From the NCBI GenBank assembly GCA_024305405.1, contig JAKNDB010000079.1, forward strand, positions 558,001-622,000: a stretch of DNA of 64,000 bases, given 5' to 3'. Position numbers and translations under genes: made by a program. Below the pieces are notes generated by a model. The model was not told where the DNA came from. It worked only from the letters and a program-made list of their open reading frames with translations, and did not search any database. Below are positions 27,188 through 40,265 of this stretch, piece after piece. Every line of letters starts with the position of its first letter. The stretch's first letter is position 1. Origin of the DNA: Dirofilaria immitis (taxonomy: Eukaryota > Nematoda > Chromadorea > Rhabditida > Onchocercidae).

Positions 27188-28290
27188 TTGAAATTCAATT
27201 CTGATAAAATAAACAATTTGAGATATGAAACTAGATGGTTTGCAATAATTCTGAAAGACAGAATATTTGGAAAAGATTTTAAAAAAAATTACAAGATAAA
27301 CGAAAAATTTCTGGTAAATTATATTGATTTTGCTAAGTTGATTGAAATATCTAATGATAAAAAGAAAATCCGAACGCTAGTATAAAAATAATTGATAAAT
27401 TAGTATTTTCAAGGATTAAATGATTAAATCTAAATTTAAGTATGCAATATACGATTGGCTATAAATCGTAACAATTTAGCGATAATCCTTTCATCTCTCC
27501 AAATTAAAAATTTATTTTGAAATCTCCTAACCAATACTATAAAAATTTAAAAATATCATTATTTAAATTTCAATCTATATTTATTTATAAGGATACAAAA
27601 AAACTTCACTACACCTATCAATCACAAATTTTTTTAGCCAGAAGGAAACGACTTCAGTTACACTCCATTTTAAGAAGTAATCATAAAATATTGTGTCTTA
27701 GGACACATAACGTTCCTTCATCATTAAATCACTCTAAAAAATTCAAAAAAAAGAAAAATTCAGCAGTATTTTCCGACAACTGTTACTGACACACCTTGCA
27801 ACAACAATCTTTCAGTAACATCAACATCTCCACTATTTTTGGTAAAAAAAAAATAACAAAACATAAGATATTATATAATTCTATTTCTTATCATAATTCA
27901 GTACTATTATAATATTATCCTTAACATACTCCAATACATATTTGATTTTATCTTACAATGTTGCAGGACATTTTTTTTAATCAAAAGCAACTAACGGATA
28001 GATTGATATATCTTGATGACTTCAGAAAAAGTGATTTCAAATTTAAACATCAGTTGCGCAGAAACATTTTTTTTTGGAAAATGATAATAAGTACGATGTT
28101 ACTATTAAACTTTAGCAAAGCTAAGGAAGCGGATTTAAAAACTGAAGATTATAAATATTTCTTCGCATATGATTACACTTATAAATACCAAAATCCGAAA
28201 AAATTTTTAGCTTTAATTAGTAATAATTATCAATATATGAACAGTCTATATTTCAAGATAAATGCAGAATTATTGAAATATCGCGGCTAA
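27188..28290 (+). CDS. Unrecognised candidate: three AT-rich open frames in a row
   Basis: Open frames at 27188-27385 (65 aa), 27517-27789 (90 aa) and 27958-28290 (110 aa, ATG to TAA) follow one another on the plus strand with 130-170 base gaps. All are rich in Lys, Asn, Phe and Tyr. The last has mixed charged and hydrophobic residues and one short hydrophobic segment (MIISTMLLLNF). No family was recognised. By rough estimate, one 110-codon open frame could arise by chance in this much AT-rich DNA, so only the clustering argues for a gene or a decayed insertion. No convincing splice pairs join them. Confidence 0.2.
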
Positions 28291-31200
28291 ATTACTATTT
28301 TATCAAGTTTATAAAATGTCAAGATAATGTACCAGAAAAACACCGTTCAGAAATATTTCTTCAGCTAATATAAAAAAAATACTCAAAGATGGTTAAAATT
28401 AAGTAAGTGCTTATTTCATTTCTTTCAAAACGAAATGAAGGATAATAAATAAAATCCCATATACAATAATTAAAAAGAAGCAAACGGAAAACTTTTTGTA
28501 AGAAGTTGTGAAATGAAAAATAAGGCTTAAATAGGATTCATATCTAAAACAAATCATATCAAAAACTACTAATCATTCTAATTTTGAGCAGGAGAATATG
28601 CACTAATAATGAAACTACACCAAATTGTTCTCTACCAATTTAATCTAATTACTGATTAATTTGCTAAACATTTCTACAATCTAAATTTTTGGAATTAAAA
28701 TCATATTCTGATTGCTCCTTAAATCCCAAACTTTTTGTACGAAGAAATATATTTCTTAAAATGAATGATCAATAAAGATTTTTATTTATTAGTATTACAT
28801 TGCTTTATCAATCATTTGAATTGAAATTGAAACAAAAAAAAACTGTAAGATAAGGAAAGAGCAAAGCAAAACACTAATATTTTCTATCCAATACATTCGT
28901 CTTGATTCAAAGATTTTTTTTTTAATAATCAAATTGCACTAAATACAAAAGAAGAAAAAATTTACAACGTATTTTCAGTCAAAACTTGTCCTATACGTCA
29001 TCTAATTTTGGGCCAAAAAAGTAATATCAATTAATCACAAAGATGGGTGACTACAAGTCATAGCACTCCGAATGGAAAATCAAGCGATTACTGAAAAACA
29101 AGTAATCCTAACAAAAAAAAAGTTATATATATAACTTTTTTCCGGGCTATGTAATCTTTATCAGTCCCTATTATTATTATTATTTAAAATCATAAATCAT
29201 TTGAAGATGTATATCAGCAAGCATAAAGGGTCTTTTTCTTATTAAAATTTTAGCGTAAAATAAAGAAAAAGCAGCAGATTAAAATAAAGAATGGCATAAT
29301 GACACTGATTACAGATATCAATAATAGAAATTGATAAAATCAGGACACAAAGAACGATTTCATCATTTTATCAAAATAATTTGCGAAAACGATGGCAATC
29401 TCGTATATAAATTGTATAGTTCTGTAAAACAAATAATGTGACAAGCGAAATGAAACGAAGTACATGATAACAGACAAGTGCTTACAATAAATGAAAAATT
29501 TACGGCGACTGATGACGGGCTCAAAATGGAGTAAAAATCAATTCAAAAATATTTAAAAAAGGAGAAATTGTTAAACGAATACAAACAAAAATGAGAGAGG
29601 AGCCGTTTTTAGAATCAAGTTCTATTTCTAAAAAAATCTAAAATGAAAGAAATTATAGATTAGATTGGTCTCGAACATTATTTATTCGCTATAAGAGAAA
29701 GGACTCTCATAATTCTTGGGTAGTATCTGTAATTCTAGTCTGATTCAAAATGATAATGACTTTAATTTTCACATCAATAATTTCCAGGTTGACATGCAGT
29801 AGCAGCAATATTTCTTCCTATATAAAAAAAATCTATCAATAATTTGAAATAGTTAAGATCCTTTAAACTTTAGTCACTTAATCTAAAAAATTAATTGCAT
29901 GAATAAGTTACTTGTAATTTCAAAAATATCCTTGAACTTAACAAATAAACAGATCTCCGCAATCCTTGCATCGAATAATTTTTACGTCAAAAAGAAGAGA
30001 AATGAATAATGCCATTCATAAACAAACTGTCAGAAGGATTAATATCGCTGTTTAAAATCTAAGCTTCGAAAGAATTTTCCGAACGAATAATTTTACAATA
30101 TGCATAAACATCTCTGTCTATGAATCGTAGCAGAAAACTTTTCTTATCTATGAAACAAAAAAAATCTATGAGTAAAAATCGGTGAATAAAAGCGATACTA
30201 AAAAATTTTCCTATCCAAAAAAAAAACATTCATCCATTCTTCTTTTAATATTTTTCCTATTCTTTCCATTACCGTATGGTAATAATAAACCACATAAGTA
30301 TAGACTATGGACTATAGTTACATCTTCAAAATAAGCAAATGTAAATAAAATGCATCCTCTTTCAGCCATAATGAAATCTTCAAATACATCCATGTTTCAT
30401 TGCTACCTCTAATGCCAAAAAAAAAAGTAAAAAACGATGCCAGTTTGTTTGATGAGAGGCTTGTAATAAACCTAAAGTACACATTTCTCGACTATCAAAT
30501 GGGAACGAAGAAGGATAAATTTTGAATTACTGGAAATATTAACGTCAGGAAAAGTAATACTATAAAAATGATAAAAATATCCTAAAAATATTAATAAAGC
30601 TAAAATATAAAAATGTCGCAAAATTTCACGTAAAATTACGTTATAAACAGAAGGTCAATCTTTTTCTGGTTAAATAATAATCGCAGCATTTGAAATAAAA
30701 GTGCATAAATTTCGAGAAATAATTATTCCTTACAATAAGGGATCTTTTAATAAACCACTCATCAATTATCATCATTGATTCTATTAAAGATGTTATTTTA
30801 CATTAATTTCCGAGCAAAACTCTGCCACTGTACCTGAATAGATACATAGACCTAATTTCTGGCAGTTATCATAATCATATTCTTATCACTATTTTTATCA
30901 ATCAATGATCTATCAAGACTGTCATATCTAAATACATGCACACTTAGATTTCTAACAAATACCACAATCATATATATAAATTTAAAAAAAAAATTAAAAG
31001 AATTTAATAAACCCAAAATTTACAAAATATTTTTAACATGTATGCGAATGTCCGAATAATGAAAAACTTAATGAATTCTATGAGAACTCTTTCCTACCAC
31101 TATTAGTACTACTACTACTACTACTAATACTCGTTCTATTTATCCTAAAATAGATTTCTTATGTATGGAAGAAAATAGTGAAACGAAGATAACATAAAAA

Positions 31201-32404
31201 TCCATATATCATATTACATATATATATATATATATCGTTAGTGTAAAATGCATTCAACTATAATCGAAAAGGATGCAAGAAAAAGTGAAAAAAAAGAAAC
31301 GATGAAGGGAATGTGAGATGGCATTGTCAAAATACATATCACATCACATATACATATACATACACACACATATATGTTTAAAGAAACCATTTTCCTTAAA
31401 CTATTAAGAATAACCCTCTAAATTTTCTAGCATAGTTTTGCTTCTATAGAAAAAAGAAAAAAACCTTATTTATTTTTTTTTTTAATACTCTTAAAGGAGC
31501 CTAAATAATCCAATTTCTAATTTATTTCATGTTCAAAGAAAGATTTGAAATGACCTGATTTAACCAATAACAAAAAGTTCATTTCGATTACATGTTATTA
31601 GGATACAAAAAAATTCACGTTAACATCTATCACTTCGAAAACGAAAAGATCAATTTGATAAGATGAATTTAGTTGATCATAATATATGGAAATATAAAAG
31701 CGTGGTAAAAAGTAAAAAAAATACAAGCACTTGAATTTCTATAAATTCATTCATAAGTGATAAACTAAATTAACAAATTTTAACAAATTAGAAAAATATC
31801 GTACAATTTAATAACTATGTTTAGTTAAATCCAATGAAAATAGATTATTGTTAAGTCAATTTATCAGGTCTTATCAAAAATAATCATAAAAACGTATGCT
31901 CTTAATTAACTCAAAACATTCATAAAGATAGTAAAATGTACAAACAATCCATTTTGTACAGCACTTTTAAACTAAGAAATTTTAAGCAATTTCAAACTCG
32001 AAAGTAAAGAATTTTAAAATTTCACGTACTGATTCATGATTTTCTTGCACAACTAATTCATTATTATACAAACTTTATTTACTTGAAATTACTCGGAAGA
32101 TTTGCATCAAAATGTTTACATTTAATAGTTTGGATCATAAAAAGATTAGGACATTCCTAACTTCAAATATAAGTAGTGACAATACTTACCAAATGACATG
32201 AAATATTTGTTGATATATAATCTATTCTAACTGCGCTATTCTTTCTAAGCTTAAATAAGGAACAATAATAATGAATTAAATGATTTAATCAATTTGTTTC
32301 AATCTTTCTGAAATAGCTAACATACATCCTATCCAATTTCAACATCGCATAATATCAACATTGCTACTATCTGTAGACCTTAAATAACAAATATTATAGA
32401 CTAA

Positions 32405-32436
32405 TTCACTATACACTCATAAGAATGTATAGTGAA
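32405..32436. other. Perfect 11-bp hairpin with a 10-base loop
   Basis: TTCACTATACA pairs with TGTATAGTGAA. It lies in gene-poor DNA and no function is apparent. Confidence 0.5.
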
Positions 32437-34213
32437 AAATATCAAAGCAAAAAGAGGAAATAAGTGCACATTGAATTTTTAATGCAAAATTCGAAATAGA
32501 TAAAAATATGGCAAAACCGGAGATGGAGATAAAAAGGAGGAAAAGAATGGAAAAGAAAAAGAATAAGGGTTGAGAATTAAACAAAAATATTGCACAGAAA
32601 TTAAAATGCCCCAAAATGATTCATCCAAACACTAATAAAAACAAACGAAAAAAAATAAAAAGAATGAACCAAACAACTAAACACACCATTCATCCATCCA
32701 TCTAACCTAACTAATCAACTGTCTCATTCCATCTCGCCATCTTAACAAACTAAAATGTGTGCCCAGTCATTACACCAAGTAAATAAAAATTAGGTACACA
32801 TACCTGTGACAAATTACAATATCGAAGCCTTCTTAATTTACTTGTAACACATCATCATATTGTGATGAATCAAGCAACCACAAATATCGATTATTACTTT
32901 ACTAATTACTAATAATTATTTCTGGCTAGTCGAAACTTCTTCACTTCTTATCGATCACTAACTACTAGACTCAACTAGTAGTAACAAAGATCGATCGAAA
33001 CATCTCATATCGTCAAAAACAACTGTCCTTTTTATGCTCGCATACAATTGAAAACTTCTCCTGTCTGTCTGTCTTCATCCATTCTCCATTTCGAAAATTT
33101 ATTTTACTCATTTGTTTGAACAGTGTTACATACATACACATCGCTTAGTCATTTTTGCTTATAGCAGTTAAAAGATGTTGAACTTCCTGCAAATGCTACA
33201 AATGAACTAACAATTTTTGGGATTAAATTAAAGTTCAAACAAATTTAAATATTTCAATCAGTGCTTCACTTCCTTAAAAATTATTCCCAAAGCATATAAA
33301 ATTTCACCGTTTACACAGTACTGCGATCTCTGTACGGCTCAAATATATTTCAAAATCTTTTATGGTAGCAATAACAATATGCAATTCATAAATTATTATA
33401 GTATTTAGGAGCACGCCAGATTTCGTGATAATAATAACTGATAAACTGAATTAGCAGTCACCTTCACACAGATAACACTGTATTATTTACACGATGCTTT
33501 CTGGAATCTTATTAAATAAAAGATTTGAAAATTATCCTTGTAATCATTGCACTATTAATTGTAAATAAGAGGTACTGTTTTCAATGAAATTCCTAGACAG
33601 TACATAAATTACGTAATCGTAAAAAACTATGCGATAATATCAGACTAGAACTTGAAATAAGCAGTGAAACGAAAATCTTAAGTGATAAGAGTTAATATTT
33701 CTCTCAATCCGAACAATCAATAAATCAAATATGAGAGAAAATGAAATGCCCATTCTTACAGTACATTTCAAATATTATTATTTTATTCCAAAAAGCGTTT
33801 TAAAACTTTATGCTTAGTGTCAAATCTTCTGGGAAAAGTTATTTAATTCTATATGAAACGAACTGGAAAGTTTATCTTAAATGGCATTATTTCAAAATAC
33901 ACGAAAAAATACGCATACACAAATATGCTTATATTGTTTAAATCAAGCAATATTAATGTATGATAAATATCGATTCTTTAGAATCATCGCACCAATTATC
34001 TTTCAATGCTCAATATATTTCCGATCATTATGATGAAAAGATCAACCATTCTACTTTTCCAATATATATACCGCTGTGAAAAAAGAAAGAAAAAAACTAA
34101 CACCCCAATACTTTAGCATTAGTTCCGTGAGAGGGGAAAAAATCGTAAAATTATTGGGAAAATCTCATAAACTCTAAAAAAATTTTTATCATCGAAAACA
34201 AAAAAGAACTTAC

Positions 34214-34515
34214 CGAACATAAATATGAGCAAAAATGATCAACAGCAATAATGTCCTTGACAAATAATGAATGCATAAAAATAACGAAGCGAAAGGGAGT
34301 GAAATGATGCTTAAACTGAATCTGAAGGAAAGCCATAGCAGAAAAAGTAATGGTGGTATCATCGGAAATGTCACCATCAGCAATAGATATTGCAGACATG
34401 ACAATACCAAAATTTATTGGGATATGAAGATGACAGTGAAGAAGGATAAAGCGCAATGAGTTACGATTAATCAATCCATGACATATATATTCGAGCAATA
34501 ATACATCAGTAGTAC
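34214..34515 (-). CDS. Possible exon of a multipass membrane protein, frame-broken; unrecognised
   Basis: On the minus strand an ATTACAG acceptor ends at 34516 and a strong donor, GTAAGTTC, begins at 34213. The stretch between is open in one frame for about 100 codons (it includes INFGIVMSAISIADGDISDD). A second frame over 34214-34410 gives a much more membrane-like peptide (FSLSIISLPFASLFLCIHYL). A frame change within about 34290-34340 would join an SAIS..DGD segment to this helix, loosely recalling the Frag1/DRAM/Sfk1 (PGAP2-like) family, but spacing does not match well and no partner exon was found. It could be a fragment, a pseudogene or chance. Confidence 0.25.
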
Positions 34516-35181
34516 CTGTAATATCAGATAATAATAAAAATAATAGAAGAATGAATATCAGGCATTATCTCACTCATTATATTCCAATTATTTTGATTTA
34601 ATATTTTAATAGTATGATATGAAGAAGTAGATGGATATAACTGGTGAAATATGCTCAGATGGGTTCTACCGTATCCAGTTAATAAGCTCATTCAACCATA
34701 CGAACTAAATGTTTTGGAGGACATGTACAAACACGAACGAAAATTAACAACTCATATCTGCTATCCTATCTCTACCATCTTTTCAATTAGAAAAGCGACA
34801 TTCATATTTGTACCTCTGAACAAATTTTTGTGAACCAAAAAAAACCATAAAAATTACACAATTAAAACTAAATCGTTTGCGGCATTTTTAAGTGCAAATT
34901 TAGAGCAGACATGAATTTCATAATAAAAAGCTGAAGAAAGTTAATCTACGTACATCGTAAATCTCTTAAAAACTATACAAATATGCGGCCCAAAAATTAG
35001 ATCATATCGAGATTAACGAAAAACAATAACCTGTATAACTTCTTGAAAACAATTCTTCTTGATTTGATTCTCATAAGTAGTAAAGTTCAACTTTTATACT
35101 TCCAAGATAAAAATTTAAAAACGTTTTGAGATAGTCAATCACAACTAAAAAAACGTTTCAGAATCAGCTATGAAACATACT
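34516..35181. other. Intergenic stretch
   Basis: This lies beyond the 3' end of the DNAJC22-like gene. A 60-codon plus-strand open frame (34651-34833) looks mildly codon-like (LRWVLPYPVNKL) but has no supporting splice site or family match. Nothing else was seen. Confidence 0.4.
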
Positions 35182-38100
35182 TTAAACCAATCGGCTATTT
35201 AACACCGCATGTAAGAGTTCGCAAGCTTTTGTGATCGCTTTATGCTGCCAATAGTTGCTATTTTTTACAGTCTCTTCTATTACTTCTTTATTTTTCAAAT
35301 ATTTCGAACATTCCTGTAGAACTTTTTCATCCGAAGCATATGGTGTTACATCCAAAACCTTAATGTGCAATGGTAGTAAAAGAAATCAACAGCAATAAAA
35401 TCATTAATTTCAATGAGATCTCAAAAAGCAAAAAGATAATGCAGCAACTGGAACAAAAACAATTTCGACAATCCTCAAATCAATTAATAACTGAATTATC
35501 TGATGTGTTTAATACTCAAACTGAAATTGTTTAGATTCCAGCATGTCGAAACAATTCTCGAAACGATATTCTCTACTTCATATAACAATAGTTATTGTTG
35601 ATCTAATGTGTTTTACAAATTTCACTAAAATTTGCTAATTTATTAATTCCTACAGTATCAATTTAGAGAATTCTTCATTCAACAAAAAAAGCCAGCATTT
35701 GGTTAATAAAGTAAGAAAAAACTGACACATTTTATTGTTGATTTCTTTTAATGATTTATTGAATTTTCTAATATATTTAAATACTTAACCTAAAATTATT
35801 TAAATTCAATATATCAAAACAATTTATCGAAAATACATTCTCCAATCCATATAGCAATACTTACTGTTGAAGAATGCAATGACGTGTAGCAATATCTATA
35901 GGAAAAAAATTCTATACCAAAAATACTTATACCTAGCAATGATGGGAAATATACTGAAACATAGAAGTTTATGTTGGAGTATTTTATGAATAAAGAGAAA
36001 GAGAAAAAAAAGAGAACCATACGTGTAATACGAGAATAATAAATGACAGCCAATGATTGATAAAAAGAATGTAAAGATATTGAAAAATAGATTAGAAATA
36101 GAGGAACGACGATCAAATACTATGCGAGATGAATGAACGAATCAATAATAAGACTGAAAGAAATTACAGAGGGCTGGAATAATTTTTGGCTGGATTAACA
36201 AACATTCACTATGTCCCAATTTTAAGATTTGTTGGTGAATCAGAGTTTCTGAAAGATTTAATAATTGTCAGACTTTTTATTGCAGTGCAACTTTACTAAA
36301 CTTGAATAAAAAGAACATCCTATTAGCCATTAATTTAATTAATGAATAAATTAAAACAAAAAGTGAATTATTAGTATCATAGATTACTCGCATGCAATGA
36401 GAAACGCACTGAATTAAATTTTTGCCAATTTTGTTATTCTAATGAAAAAATTACTTGATATGTACTACAAATTTTATGAAAATTAACATTCGCAATACCA
36501 TTTTAGAGAATTTTTTTGTCTAAACAAAACAGCACATGGGCAATTCATAGGAAAAATAAACCATACGAATATTTCTTTTCTCGACTATTAGACAAAATAA
36601 GAGAAATGATCAAATATACTTACGTGCAATAAAAAAGCTAAAGATTAATAAAAATAGTGGAATAAAACTCGTTTACTACATTATTTCATACCACAATTTT
36701 AACTCTATGTTAATATATTTGGGAATTAAATAGGCTGAAAATAAACTATGTGTAATCAGTTTGAAGTAGTTCAAAATTACCACACTGGTTTTAAAAGCTA
36801 TAATTTTAATGCAGCTCTTTTAGACAACAAAACGTTACATTATCATTCTCATCGAAAACTATTATTGTTATTCAGCATTTCACATCTGAGGCGATATTTT
36901 TTGCAAAAACAATTATAAACTAACGAACATGCAAAATGAATGTTTTCCATACAGCTAGCTGTAACGCACTCGATCTCGATTTTTTTCGTTTTTTGACAGC
37001 ACTGTGCTATATCGCATAAAATCAATAATTAATACAGTCAAATAATCGAAAATGCACAATTCTTCTCGGACAATTCGGTGATTTATTCGGGTAGTCCCTA
37101 TGTTCAATACCTATAAATTCAAATTTAAATTTAAATCCTGAATCAAAAACCTGATTCAACTAAATGTTTCTTTTTCCTACATCACTGTATCAGATTTCTT
37201 AAAGGAAACAAACCTTCTCAAAATTACCTTAAGATTTAAATCAGTATTGATTCAAGACTGAATTTACCGTTACACGCTGCGATTGCTGATACTCAATACG
37301 TGTAAAATTTTCGAAAATATCTTTGCTTGGAATACGGAAGTATTTATCCTGTATAATAGAACCAAGCGAAGCAGAAACACGAGAATAAGAATCCGTAACA
37401 ACTGAGATTCGTCTATCAAGCACAACACGTATCAAGCTAATCAAAATAATAAACACGATAAAAGAATGAATCAGTGACAGGACCTGAAATAAATAACTCC
37501 AGATATTTAAAAGACCCAATAAAAAAAATAGGAGCTGATTCCACTTCCTAACAAATATAAAAATAATAAATAAACAGAGCAAAATCAATGAATTAAGAAT
37601 GTTGGATAACGAAGGGTGATATCATTATCCTTTAATGACAACAATGAATAATACAAAACTTAATTAGTACCGTCTAAATTATTTCTGCAAGAAATCTTGT
37701 TAAAAATATCTATATTTCCTCTACGCACAAAATATTATTAAATTTTAGTTAAAATTAATAGAAATTCTTGGGAAACATCCCTAATCATTACATAATACTT
37801 CCACATTTAATGATACAAAGCTTACTTAACATGAAGCTTACTTGTTTGATATTATCTATTATCACTCTTCTAAAAGAAGGTGCATCAAACAAAAGAGGGT
37901 AACTTTTCACATAAAATTTCATGTCACTTTTTCTGATCGAAAAAGCCAAAGATCTTAAGATACGATGTGCAGACTAATTCTTAAAATGAAGAGGAGATGC
38001 TAGAGTAATATAAAATAAACGATAAAATAAATACTCGAAGTAAACATACAAAATATGTCCCAAATGAGAATTTTGGATATTTCGAAACTGTGTACTACGA

Positions 38101-40265
38101 TTACCAACAAAGGTCGCCGAAAGTGAAGTAAAGAAAATCGTCCGATACAATGAAAGATCGAATAAGAGAATCTGAAAATTAGTTCAGCCTCAATAAAATA
38201 ACACTAATAAGCCAAGAAAAATCTTCAAGAGTAAAATTACACTCAACAACATTATACAACTTGAAACGATTTCATAAAGGATCTAGCATTTATAATAATC
38301 AGTAATACTGCTTGATAATTTCAATATAGCGTATCAACTGACAGTAACGTTACCGTAATCAAAATGAATGTAAAGAAACATTTGTGACTGCTGTCGCTAA
38401 ATCATTTCATTTAATTGCTGACCACTTCCCAACTTAATGTGAATTCCTTCCTTTTAAAATGAAACTGATGTGATAACATATGGTCATCTTATAAATTCAC
38501 TGAACTTATAGAGAAAATTTCAAAAACCCAATATTTCAAGATATATTTCATGACATATAAATTAAATTTTAACCGCTATTAAAGAAGAAAAAATTGCCGA
38601 AAGTGCTATATAAATTAAGCTACGCTGTTGCTTTCGACAATTCCCAACAACATAGACACCTGTAAACAAATTTTCTATCAAATAAAATTTATAATTTAAA
38701 ACTTTTCTATTCCATATTTAAGTAAACATATCAATATCTGCAATAGTTTATAGAAGACATAAATTAATCACTCGTTCGAATACACGATATATTGTAAATC
38801 AATTTATAAAACCTGACCGATACTAAAAATTAAAACTTCCAAAATTCATATGAAACACTAAGTGTCGACTGTACAGTCTTATCACAATTATGAAGTCTTC
38901 GTATCGAAAATAACACGTGATAAGAAAGGAGATAAAAAAGTTTTGATTAATAGTACTGTTTTACAAAAGTAGAATTAACAACCTTGAGCGACCCCTACAG
39001 CTATAAACAATGCTAAAAGAATACGATATCCAATGCCAAAAAGTAAAACAATTGCTAAGCAAAACAGAAATCCAATCCAACAACCAAACAGAAACTGTGC
39101 AATAAAACGAATAATTGATGTGGATATTATTTTCCTTCTTCGACCGTTGATGCCTTTTCTGAAACATATAGAAAAATCATTTGATACTTTTAATGAATCA
39201 AAATTGTTAATCTTTTATTGATTTCAAGTTTTCTAATGATTGTTTTTCACTATGCATTTTTCATCCTTGAGCGACCCCTACAATAGATAAAAGATATAAA
39301 TGAATACAAAAGAGAGAACAGACTTCTAGAAACTTATACCACATACACTAAAATATTATTGTAAAAATTAGCATCTAAAATTATGCTCCTAAGAGCCAAT
39401 TTGTAGCAAAAATTTATGACTGAAATTAAAATTCAACAAGATATAATGTAAAAGTATTCGACTTAAAATTACAAGCCATATAAACTTTAGATGCATTCAT
39501 TATCATATATATTTACAGAATTATTAAAGCAGATTAACTATTTTAGTAGAAACTATTAGAAGAAATTCATTCATAAAGTCGAGAAATATAAAGATACACT
39601 GTTTTTAAAAGAAATGTTTTTTAAAAAGAGCAGCAAAAACAAATCTGGAATTTCAACACTATGCAGGATGTATATTGATAATTCTATGCAACAATAAGAC
39701 GATTTTCAAAAAGATCAACTGAAAAATAGGCATTAAAAATGACACATATTCACTTAATCTATAATTTAAAATTGATCGGACATCAGGATATGTCTTTTCT
39801 AATTTAACTTCACTTAACTTTTCTTTAATATTTCTCACCGAGATCCTTCTTCATCCTTATTCTCTCTCTTTTAAAACAATCAAAACATCAGAACTATACT
39901 ATTTTCAGAATTGGGACTAATGATCATAATTCCATCCCAAATTCAATGAATCTTAGCCAACTTATAAGTAAATTGTAAAATAATTCTCTACATAATAATC
40001 TCATAACTGATCAAACTTACATATTTATTTCTTTGTTTCGTGCAGCAACTCTGTTATTCAAAGTTAGTGCGTCATAAAATACTGCAATAAGAGAGATACC
40101 AAACGTTGCAAAATATACATAGGCTTCGAGAGGCTCATGCAAATACAAAAGATGGAAACCGAACGGTCCACCAAACATCAACAGTAATCGCGCACGAAGA
40201 ATATCAAACCCATAAGAATCATCACCGCCAGCAAATTCAGTTCCCATCAACTCTCTGAACATCAT
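35182..40265 (-). CDS. DNAJC22: DNAJC22/Wurst-like multipass membrane protein with degenerate J domain
   Basis: Wurst/DNAJC22 proteins are membrane J-domain proteins; fly Wurst is linked to clathrin-mediated endocytosis. Exons (minus): 40021-40265, 38983-39158, 38574-38659, 38050-38171, 37842-37932, 37268-37483, 35182-35358. All phases fit without correction, giving about 370 aa (human about 341). The first exon has the family's GG-P-G-H-LYL signature (MFGGPFGFHLLYLHEP). A second block, RFIAQFLFGCWIGFLF, matches the next family helix; six or seven membrane segments are visible. The last exon begins VLDVTPYASDEKVLQECS, aligning with the J-domain helix I/II region, but no HPD tripeptide follows (YLKNKEVIEETVKN instead). 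Hsp70 stimulation is therefore doubtful. The start is the first of two tandem ATGs; a TTCAG just after it leaves a 5' exon possible. The last acceptor is an unusual AAG. Confidence 0.85.
39265..39282. repeat. Displaced copy of the 3' end of a DNAJC22-like exon
   Basis: CCTTGAGCGACCCCTACA occurs at 38982-38999 (minus-strand end of the exon at 38983-39158, with the first donor base) and again at 39265-39282 in the upstream intron. The second copy lacks the donor GT. Confidence 0.8.

Larger units (their letters stand above)
21647..34213. other. Gene-poor, repeat-rich stretch
   Basis: No gene could be assigned in these 12.5 kb. The stretch holds (CA)n at 20965-20984 (just outside), 23701-23810 and 26749-26840; (TC)n at 22617-22636; (ATC)n at 22071-22100 and 22760-22783; and several short hairpins. 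Two islands look somewhat more codon-like: 24600-24790, and three consecutive plus-strand open frames at 27188-28290; the latter are listed separately. Promoter and enhancer DNA of the homeobox gene would lie here, but no motif can be called. Confidence 0.6.

Noticed and set aside
35814..36116. 100-codon hydrophobic minus-strand open frame
   Set aside because: It lies inside the last intron of the DNAJC22-like gene, has AT-driven composition, and lacks splice sites that would fit the phase-0 junction already satisfied by the neighbouring exons.
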